DNA from: Pedobacter schmidteae
GTDB taxonomy: Bacteria > Bacteroidota > Bacteroidia > Sphingobacteriales > Sphingobacteriaceae
Length of the DNA: 5,461 bases
Direction: 5' to 3'
Assembly (NCBI GenBank): GCA_945906015.1
Contig: CAMDQV010000155.1
Location: 1 to 5,461, forward strand
Each line of letters opens with the position of its first letter. The stretch's first letter is position 1. This document shows positions 1 to 5,074 of this stretch, one piece after another. The notes below the pieces were generated by a model. It searched no databases, was not told the DNA's origin, and was given only the letters and a program-made list of their open reading frames with translations. A program made the position numbers and the translations under genes.

Positions 1-139
1 TATTTATATTTCTTAGTCAAAATGTTACAGGCTACTAAGGTTAACGTTAGTGGTGTTATGAACGTTGATCCACAAACGGCTGCGTACAGGGCTTAGAATT
101 TTGTACTAAGACTGTTGTTGGATTTAACGCCCTGTCCAA

Positions 140-230
140 TGCCGCACAAGGCGGTGAAGCACGATTTTTTTTATCCGACACGCTAGCACAGACCTTTAAT
201 AAGCGTTGTTCCGCCTTGACTGGTGCGGCA
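140..230. other. Long-range inverted repeat with 5-base bulge
   Basis: Bases 140-147 (TGCCGCAC) are complementary to 223-230, and 148-154 (AAGGCGG) to 211-217. Only a 5-base bulge (218-222) interrupts the right arm, so 15 base pairs can form. The arms enclose a loop of 56 bases that contains direct-repeat copy 1. It could be a folded RNA, a cruciform, or the end of a mobile element. Neither a run of U nor any known RNA-family signature accompanies it. Confidence 0.55.
162..202 (+). repeat. 41-base direct repeat, copy 1
   Basis: This segment matches 445-485 at 37 of 41 positions by hand alignment. The last 24 bases, starting CACGCTAGCACAG, are identical, and they are preceded by a T-run and ATCC in both copies. 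The two copies start 283 bases apart. This copy lies in the loop of the long-range inverted repeat 140-154/211-230. Direct repeats bounding a short hairpin-rich segment would fit a small mobile element or a recombination scar, but no integrase or transposase is in view. Confidence 0.8.
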
Positions 231-410
231 ATTACTTAATTAGCCAACCCGCTGCCTTTCATAGCAGCAGGCGCAGCGGTGGGGTGTATTCGCTTTTGTT
301 TATTGTTTTTTAAAGGTGCTCATGGTCTCGTCGTACCGCCTCGGCATGGTACTTTTTTCCTATAGAAAAAGGTAAGGCCCCCGCGGCTATGAGCGGAATG
401 AAATTATACG

Positions 411-433
411 TGCTTGGTGGGTAACACCAAGCA
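411..433. other. Perfect 9-bp hairpin (TGCTTGGTG / CACCAAGCA)
   Basis: The arms 411-419 and 425-433 are perfectly complementary around a 5-base loop (GGTAA). No run of T follows directly on either strand (the nearest + strand T-run is at 451-455), so it is not a textbook intrinsic terminator. It lies 12 bases before direct-repeat copy 2 and about 120 bases before the transporter start. It may be a leader-RNA structure or part of a mobile-element end. Confidence 0.6.
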
Positions 434-444
434 TAAGGGGAATC

Positions 445-485
445 CAATTATTTTTATCCTCCACGCTAGCACAGACCTTTAATAA
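445..485 (+). repeat. 41-base direct repeat, copy 2
   Basis: This is the second copy of the repeat at 162-202, differing at four positions, all in its first 17 bases. It ends 66 bases before the preferred transporter start codon, so it lies in the probable leader or promoter region of that gene. Similarity fades gradually to the right (about six of the next ten bases match). That suggests an older, partly eroded duplication rather than a fresh one. Confidence 0.8.
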
Positions 486-551
486 CCTCTCTTCCACATA
501 GATTTCCATCAGGAACCAGAATTGAGTCTGAAAAATAAATTCAAATTTCCT

Positions 552-1844
552 ATGTTTGAGTATATGACCCAGTCACCTATCCAATCTACTCCGGTACGCC
601 GCATACTTGCAGCCAGCCTTATTGGCACCACTATTGAGTATTTCGATTTTTACATTTATGCCACCGCTGCTGTGCTGGTATTTCCAAAATTATTTTTCTC
701 GGCTTCAGATCCAGCCATGGCCACACTCGAGTCGCTGGCTACTTTTGCACTTGCCTTTTTTGCACGCCCATTGGGTGCAGCATTATTCGGGCATTTTGGC
801 GACCGTATCGGACGAAAGGCAACGCTCGTAGCTGCATTAATGACGATGGGACCATCCACTGTGGCCATCGGACTCTTGCCGGGCTATGCTTCAATTGGCA
901 TTGCCGCCCCAATATTGCTAGCCGTATTTCGTTTCGGTCAGGGATTAGGCCTTGGCGGTGAATGGGGAGGTGCGGTATTACTGGCAACAGAAAATGCTCC
1001 ACCCCATAAAAAAGCGTGGTACGGTATGTTTCCACAATTAGGCGCCCCAATAGGTTTCCTTTTATCTACCGGCTCATTTTTTATATTGAGCAAAACCATG
1101 AATGAAAGCGATTTTATAAACTATGGATGGCGTATACCTTTCATAGCGAGCGCCTTGCTGGTATTTGTGGGCCTGTATGTGCGCTTAAAAATCACTGAAA
1201 CACCTGATTTTATAAAGATTGTTGACAATAAGCAACGCTCAAAAATGCCGGTTAAAGATGTTTTTGTAAAACATACCAAAGCCATTACCTTGGGTACGCT
1301 GGCTACAGTAACCACCTTCTTGCTGTTTTATTTAATGACCGTATTTACACTGAGTTGGGGTACAACGGAACTAAATTACACCAAAAGCGATTTCCTGATT
1401 TTGCAAATGATCTCCATGCTGTTCTTTGCATTAGGCATCCCATTATCTGCTTGGTTGGCTGATACCTACGGACGCAATAGAATGCTTGTTTCAGCAACTA
1501 GTGTGATCATGTTATTTGGACTTTTCTTCCCATTCATATTCATAGCCGGAAACTCTTTCCTAACAGGTATATTCCTGTCGCTCGGAATGTTCCTGATGGG
1601 ACTTAGCTACGGGCCAATAGGCACGGCCTTGGCAGGGATCTTTCCGGCACCTGTACGTTATACGGGCGCTTCACTGGCCTTTACCCTAGCTGGGATTTTA
1701 GGTGCCTCTTTAACCCCATATCTAGCAACCACCCTAGCGCAGAATTACGGTCTTGCCTATGTGGGTTATTACCTAACCTTAGCTGCCGGACTAACGCTAA
1801 TGGCTTTATTGGGATCTAAGAAAATGATGAGTGAGGAGGTCTAA
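552..1844 (+). CDS. MFS transporter, metabolite:H+ symporter (MHS) family, YhjE/ShiA-like
   Basis: This encodes an inner-membrane secondary transporter expected to import a small organic solute with protons. The numbering here starts at M552 (430 residues). The first helix contains IGTTIEYFDFY, the loop between helices 2 and 3 has the MFS signature GHFGDRIGRK, and FRFGQGLGLGGEWGGA is the characteristic MHS block. FPQLGAPIGF and the late VRYTGAS segment also match E. coli YhjE as I remember it. Length and hydrophobicity fit 12 helices. Three in-frame starts are possible: TTG 522, which has AGGA at 511-514; ATG 552, which has an A-rich leader; and ATG 564. I chose 552 because homologues have only some 15-20 residues before the first helix; 564 is nearly as likely. 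The substrate cannot be read from the sequence. Downstream secreted proteins hint at a product of their substrate, but a 224-base gap makes co-transcription uncertain. Confidence 0.93.
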   Translation: MFEYMTQSPIQSTPVRRILAASLIGTTIEYFDFYIYATAAVLVFPKLFFSASDPAMATLESLATFALAFFARPLGAALFGHFGDRIGRKATLVAALMTMGPSTVAIGLLPGYASIGIAAPILLAVFRFGQGLGLGGEWGGAVLLATENAPPHKKAWYGMFPQLGAPIGFLLSTGSFFILSKTMNESDFINYGWRIPFIASALLVFVGLYVRLKITETPDFIKIVDNKQRSKMPVKDVFVKHTKAITLGTLATVTTFLLFYLMTVFTLSWGTTELNYTKSDFLILQMISMLFFALGIPLSAWLADTYGRNRMLVSATSVIMLFGLFFPFIFIAGNSFLTGIFLSLGMFLMGLSYGPIGTALAGIFPAPVRYTGASLAFTLAGILGASLTPYLATTLAQNYGLAYVGYYLTLAAGLTLMALLGSKKMMSEEV

Positions 1845-1947
1845 GCAGAAAATCATCAAAAATTAAAATAATCTATTCCAAAGAATCATCCTAATCAATC
1901 AAAAAAACCGTTAAAAGCAATTTTTTGAAGAATTTTGCCTGCTTTGC

Positions 1948-1987
1948 CCTGAATAATTCCTAATAATCATTAAAATATCCTGAATAA
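1948..1987 (+). repeat. Paired 9-base direct repeat CCTGAATAA
   Basis: CCTGAATAA occurs at 1948-1956 and 1979-1987, 31 bases start to start, or close to three helical turns. It lies in the AT-rich spacer (1845-2068) about 80-120 bases before the first Tat paralogue. This geometry would suit two operator half-sites bound on the same DNA face, but a chance repeat in AT-rich sequence is also possible. The rest of the spacer holds only a weak A/T hairpin (1900-1906 with 1921-1927). It has no convincing terminator or promoter. Confidence 0.3.
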
Positions 1988-2068
1988 CAGAAAAGCTTTA
2001 ATTAATTTTTTAGATTTATATATCAGGATAACGAGGTAAATTAAATCCAGTTCAAAAAATTAAAAAAC

Positions 2069-3436
2069 ATGGCGAAGAAACCCACCGAAATCATTAGTAG
2101 CACTAAAGATTTATTCCCAATTACTGAAATCATGGAGTCGAATCCAACATTCTCAAGGCGTCAAATGCTGGGAATAGGTGGCATAGCAGGTTTAACTGCT
2201 TTAACAGGCCTATCGACCGGAACTATTGCCCAAACTCAGCCACGAAAACCTCGTATTGCAGTTCTGGCTAGCTATTGGGCTTTTACAAGATCACATGCCG
2301 ATTGGATTGTAAACAAGTTGATTGACGGTTATTGGTGGGATGGTGCCCATACTGAGTCACGAGTGGAAGTTGTTTCGGTTTATATTCATCAGCTTCAAGA
2401 AAGTGGTTTGGGTCAAAAAGTTTGCCAAGCAAAAAATATTCCAATCTTTAAAACAGTAGGAGAAGCTGTAACACTTGGAGGCAAAGACCTTGCAGTGGAT
2501 GGTGTAGTCATAGTAGCTGAACATGGTGAATATGCAACCGATTTAAAGGGCCATTGGTTATTGCCGCGCTGGTGGATCTTCCAGCAGGTTATCCAGGTAT
2601 TCGAGAAGAGTAAGCGCTCAGTACCCGTATTTAATGACAAGCACCTCTCCTACAATTGGGATGAGGCAAAGTGGATGTTTAATAAATCGCGTGAGTTAAA
2701 CTTTGCATTAACAGGAGGCTCATCCATACCAGCCTATTATCGCAAACCTGAGATAGAAATTGATATTGATACTCCTATAAAAAATTCCATTGTAATTGGA
2801 GGGGCCGGAGATGAGGGGGGCATTTTCCATGCTATTGATGTGCTCCAAGGCTTCGTAGAACGCCGCAAAGGCGGTGAAACTGGTGTAAAATCGATACAAT
2901 CTATTCGTGGGTCTGAAGCCTGGAAATGGGTAGAACGCAATCCATGGGCCGGTAAATTACTCGATGCTGTTGCCATAAAATTTGACTTTAAGCCAGGATA
3001 TTTCCAGGAAACTCCACAAACAAATATATGTGTCATCAACTATAATGATGGAACCAAAGCAGCCATAATTGGTGGCCGGAATGTGGGCTGGACCTATGCA
3101 GGCGAAATCCAGGGAAAAAATGAGCCCACCATCATCTCGATGCTTGGATGGGCTGGTCCATACGATCAGTACCATGCATCTAACGCTCAACCACACTGGA
3201 TTACCGAAATGATGGTGACTAAAAAAGAACCATTCAATGCAGAGAGACTACTTCTTTCGACTGGCATTACAAACCACTATATGGAATCCAACTGGGAAGG
3301 TAGTAAGTATACTGCAGTTGGACGCAACCTCGAAACACCAGAATTAAACATCAAGTACCGCTCTACCCGAGGGGCACACTTTAGTAAAGGAGAGCGACCA
3401 CCAGCAAGACCTTATATTAGGGGGTTTGATCAGTAA
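2069..3436 (+). CDS. Tat-exported protein of unassigned family, paralogue A
   Basis: The 455-residue product has a long n-region, then a twin-arginine motif SRRQMLG (R30-R31), a glycine/alanine-rich hydrophobic stretch (about 36-48) and a likely cleavage site near TIAQ (52-55). It is therefore probably exported folded to the periplasm. The mature part starts with a strand-like RIAVLASYW. It carries blocks conserved with its neighbour: AVDGVV (142-147), EHG-x-Y (151-155), PVFNDKH (186-192), VERRKGGETGVKSIQSIRG (263-281) and DQYHASNAQPHW (366-377). The order of strand-like segments vaguely recalls the Gfo/Idh/MocA oxidoreductase fold, but I see no GxGxxG nucleotide motif, so this is only a guess. 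The ATG follows an A-rich leader without Shine-Dalgarno, usual for Bacteroidota. ATG 2132 is an alternative, but the conserved PI-x-EI segment lies upstream of it and favours 2069. The function is unknown to me. Confidence 0.88.
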   Translation: MAKKPTEIISSTKDLFPITEIMESNPTFSRRQMLGIGGIAGLTALTGLSTGTIAQTQPRKPRIAVLASYWAFTRSHADWIVNKLIDGYWWDGAHTESRVEVVSVYIHQLQESGLGQKVCQAKNIPIFKTVGEAVTLGGKDLAVDGVVIVAEHGEYATDLKGHWLLPRWWIFQQVIQVFEKSKRSVPVFNDKHLSYNWDEAKWMFNKSRELNFALTGGSSIPAYYRKPEIEIDIDTPIKNSIVIGGAGDEGGIFHAIDVLQGFVERRKGGETGVKSIQSIRGSEAWKWVERNPWAGKLLDAVAIKFDFKPGYFQETPQTNICVINYNDGTKAAIIGGRNVGWTYAGEIQGKNEPTIISMLGWAGPYDQYHASNAQPHWITEMMVTKKEPFNAERLLLSTGITNHYMESNWEGSKYTAVGRNLETPELNIKYRSTRGAHFSKGERPPARPYIRGFDQ

Positions 3437-3459
3437 GGGAAGGGGAAAGGGGAAAGGGG
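3437..3459 (+). other. Candidate G-quadruplex after the stop of paralogue A
   Basis: Four G-runs (3437-3439, 3442-3445, 3449-3452 and 3456-3459) are separated by loops of two or three A. This satisfies the usual rule of four runs of at least three G with 1-7 base loops. Two more GGGG runs follow at 3477-3480 and 3491-3494. The G-rich strand is the coding strand, so the mRNA could fold as well as the DNA. The tract begins at the first base after the stop codon. Formation in the cell is inferred. Confidence 0.6.
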
Positions 3460-3504
3460 AAAGCTGAAAGCTGAAAGGGGAAAGCTGAAAGGGGAAAGCT
3501 AAAA
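3437..3504 (+). repeat. Heptamer tandem array I (GGGGAAA / GCTGAAA)
   Basis: Starting directly after the stop codon of paralogue A, a partial unit (3437-3441) is followed by nine 7-base units in register: GGGGAAA three times, GCTGAAA twice, then GGGGAAA, GCTGAAA, GGGGAAA and GCTAAAA. Two unit types alternate, differing at the second and third bases. The first 27 bases are pure purine on the coding strand. No gene is encoded here; reverse-strand open frames through it are low-complexity artefacts. Confidence 0.95.
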
Positions 3505-3534
3505 GCCATATTTCGCTTCATTTCACAGCAGCAC

Positions 3535-3604
3535 CACAGACCACAGACAACTGATAACAGACAACTGATAACAGATAACAGACAACTGATAACAGAAAAC
3601 AGAT
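3535..3604 (+). repeat. Heptamer tandem array II (AACAGAC / AACTGAT), ending at the start codon
   Basis: Ten 7-base units run without a break and the last base adjoins the ATG of paralogue B at 3605. The units are CACAGAC twice, then AACTGAT and AACAGA-type units in alternation (variants AACAGAC, AACAGAT, AACAGAA). The whole translation-initiation region of paralogue B is therefore repeat. It is A-rich with no Shine-Dalgarno, so gain or loss of a unit would shift upstream elements by seven bases. A 30-base non-repeat spacer (3505-3534) separates it from array I. Confidence 0.95.
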
Positions 3605-4942
3605 ATGGAACCAAATTCACTTCCAATTAATGAAATTATAGCGGCAAACCCAAGTTTTACCCGTCGTGAAATGCTGGGTATAGGTAGTATTGCCGGCTTG
3701 ACTGCTTTAACGGGCATCTCAAGCGATGCTATCGGACAGATTCAGGATAGAAAGCCTCGTATTGCTGTACTGGCAACATTCTGGGGAGCAACAAGATCAC
3801 ATGCCGACTGGTTAGTGAACAAGTTGATTGATGGATATTGGTGGCAGGGTGCTTACCATGCTTCACGTGTAGAGGTTGTATCTCTTTATCTGCACCAGCA
3901 TGATACAAGCTTACTTGGGCAGAAGGTAGCTAAAGCAAAGGGGTTCCCAGTATTTAAAACGGTTGCTGAAGCATTGACATTGGGTGGCAAAGAACTCGCG
4001 GTGGATGGCGTAGTCGTAGTTGGAGAACACGGCAATTATACTACCGATTTGAAGGGTCGTTGGATGCTGCCACGCTGGTGGTTACACAGTCAGGTTATCC
4101 GCGTGTTTGAGCAAAGTAAGCGCTCAGTACCGGTCTTTAACGATAAGCATTTTTCATACAACTGGGATGATTCCAAATGGATATTTGATAAATCTCGTGA
4201 GTTAGGCTATCCTTTGACTGGAGGATCCCTGCTTCCGGTATACTACCGCAAACCCGAAATAGAACTAGAAAATGATGCGCCAATCAAACACTCGATCGTG
4301 GTTGGCGCTGCTCCAGATGAGGGAGCAATTTTTCATTGCATCGAATTATTACATGCATTCGTTGAGCGTCGTAAGGGCGGTGAGACAGGTGTTAAGTCAA
4401 TACAATCTATCCGCGGGCCAGAATCATGGAAATGGATTGAACGCAACAGCTGGGCAGCTAATCTACTGGAAGCGGTAGCCAAAAGACTGGAATTAAAGCC
4501 AGAGAACTATCAGGCAAATCCAAGAACCAATATTTGTGTAATTGAATACAATGATGGAACGAAGGCAGCTATCATTGGTGTTCCCTTATCCGGATGGACT
4601 TACGCCGGCGAGATTGAAGGTCATACTGAGCCAACAATCGTATCTTTACTTGGCTTCCCCGGTCCATTTGACCAGTATCATGCCTCTAACGCCCAACCGC
4701 ATTGGATCACAGAGATGATGGTAACCAAAAAAGAACCATTCAATGCTGAGCGGCTACTATTGACAACCGGAATCACAAACCACTACATGGAGTCAAACTG
4801 GGAAGGCAGCACATACTCTGCAGTTGGACGCCGCATCGAAACTCCATTCCTAAATATGACTTATCATACAACGCGTGGAGCTCAATTTAATACAGGTGAA
4901 AGACCACCAGCAAGGCCTTATATTCGGGGATTTGATCAGTAA
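3605..4942 (+). CDS. Tat-exported protein of unassigned family, paralogue B
   Basis: The 445-residue product aligns with its upstream neighbour from residue 7 to the end (439 residues) without a gap, about 73% identical by hand count. It has a twin-arginine motif TRREMLG (R20-R21), a hydrophobic segment (about 26-38) and a likely cleavage region near AIGQ (42-45), so periplasmic export is expected. It keeps the shared blocks EHG-x-Y, PVFNDKH, VERRKGGETGVKSIQSIRG, DQYHASNAQPHWITEMM and the C-terminal GERPPARPYIRGFDQ. Differences cluster around the EHG block, in a loop near residues 292-311 and just after AAIIG. Synonymous sites have diverged widely while the motifs stay fixed, which indicates an old duplication with both copies under selection. 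The heptamer array touching the ATG replaces a normal leader; the only upstream in-frame sequence is repeat, so 3605 is the sensible start. The biochemical role is unknown to me. Confidence 0.88.
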   Translation: MEPNSLPINEIIAANPSFTRREMLGIGSIAGLTALTGISSDAIGQIQDRKPRIAVLATFWGATRSHADWLVNKLIDGYWWQGAYHASRVEVVSLYLHQHDTSLLGQKVAKAKGFPVFKTVAEALTLGGKELAVDGVVVVGEHGNYTTDLKGRWMLPRWWLHSQVIRVFEQSKRSVPVFNDKHFSYNWDDSKWIFDKSRELGYPLTGGSLLPVYYRKPEIELENDAPIKHSIVVGAAPDEGAIFHCIELLHAFVERRKGGETGVKSIQSIRGPESWKWIERNSWAANLLEAVAKRLELKPENYQANPRTNICVIEYNDGTKAAIIGVPLSGWTYAGEIEGHTEPTIVSLLGFPGPFDQYHASNAQPHWITEMMVTKKEPFNAERLLLTTGITNHYMESNWEGSTYSAVGRRIETPFLNMTYHTTRGAQFNTGERPPARPYIRGFDQ

Positions 4943-4968
4943 GAGGTAGGAGGTAGGAGGTAGGAGGT
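4943..4968 (+). repeat. Heptamer tandem array III (GAGGTAG)
   Basis: Three exact copies of GAGGTAG and a partial fourth (GAGGT) begin at the first base after the stop codon of paralogue B. The junctions create three overlapping AGGAGGT sequences, a strong Shine-Dalgarno-like motif. No start codon lies at a usable distance downstream and the next gene starts more than 100 bases away, so these do not act as an ordinary ribosome binding site for it. The array takes the same position as the G-rich array after paralogue A. Confidence 0.95.
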
Positions 4969-5053
4969 CAGACTTCAGACTTCAGACTTCAATCCTCAGA
5001 CTCCAGACTTTAATCTTCAGACATCATACTTCCGACTTCAGACCTCAGACCTC
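4957..5053. other. Potential stem between array III and array IV
   Basis: Bases 4957-4969 (GAGGTAGGAGGTC) can pair with 5041-5053 (GACCTCAGACCTC), giving 11 Watson-Crick pairs around a tandem A-G/G-A mismatch. Four further pairs are possible outside it (4950-4953 with 5057-5060). In mRNA this would fold most of the gap between paralogue B and the M19-like gene into one long hairpin, hiding the AGGAGGT motifs. I have not calculated a folding energy. Confidence 0.4.
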
Positions 5054-5066
5054 AATCCTCAGACAC
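4969..5066 (+). repeat. Heptamer tandem array IV (CAGACTT and variants)
   Basis: Fourteen 7-base units follow each other in one register with no insertion or deletion. The first three are exact CAGACTT; later ones are variants such as CAATCCT, CAGACTC, TAATCTT, CATACTT, CCGACTT, CAGACCT and CAGACAC. The strand is C/T-rich with A. Eight further bases (CACAATAC) separate it from the ATG at 5075. The constant register with scattered substitutions suggests an array that expanded by slippage and then decayed by point mutation. No coding potential is apparent. Confidence 0.95.
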
Positions 5067-5074
5067 CACAATAC

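Larger units (their letters stand above)
1..520. other. Non-coding, repeat-rich region upstream of the transporter
   Basis: I see no convincing gene in this stretch of about 520 bases. Short open frames exist, but each is interrupted and none resembles a protein I know. What stands out is structure: a 41-base imperfect direct repeat (162-202 and 445-485), a perfect 9-bp hairpin (411-433), a bulged long-range stem (140-154 with 211-230) and several shorter inverted repeats (86-92 with 129-135; 249-255 with 273-279; 352-357 with 366-371). The central part (about 240-400) looks more GC-rich than the spacer at 1845-2068. It could be a decayed or non-autonomous mobile element, a structured non-coding RNA, or a leader for the transporter. 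The sequence alone does not decide between these, and I found no clear Bacteroidota-type promoter (TTG with TAnnTTTG). Confidence 0.5.

Noticed and set aside
1..96. Open + strand frame from the window edge to TAG 94-96, possible C-terminus of an upstream gene
   Set aside because: Only 31 codons, no recognisable motif, and open frames of this length occur by chance.
86..135. tRNA-like acceptor stem ACAGGGC / GCCCTGT
   Set aside because: The span is only 50 bases, with no T-loop or anticodon-arm pattern.
69..240. 57-codon open + strand stretch containing direct-repeat copy 1, ending TAA 238-240
   Set aside because: No ATG, GTG or TTG start with a sensible leader near its beginning, no known domain, and the second repeat copy is not placed in an equivalent frame context.
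1900..1927. A/T hairpin (CAAAAAA / TTTTTTG) as terminator of the transporter gene
   Set aside because: The stem is almost only A-T pairs with a 14-base loop; it is too weak for a convincing intrinsic terminator.
2011..2018. TAGATTTA as a Bacteroidota -7 promoter element
   Set aside because: It lacks the final G of TAnnTTTG and no TTG lies at the expected upstream distance.
3417..3717. Open frames on the - strand through the first heptamer gap
   Set aside because: Their translations are low-complexity repeats of the heptamers (period-7 DNA read in three frames) and they overlap the ends of two well-supported + strand genes.
3437..5066. Heptamer arrays as a CRISPR array
   Set aside because: The period is 7 bases, with no repeat-spacer alternation and no cas gene.
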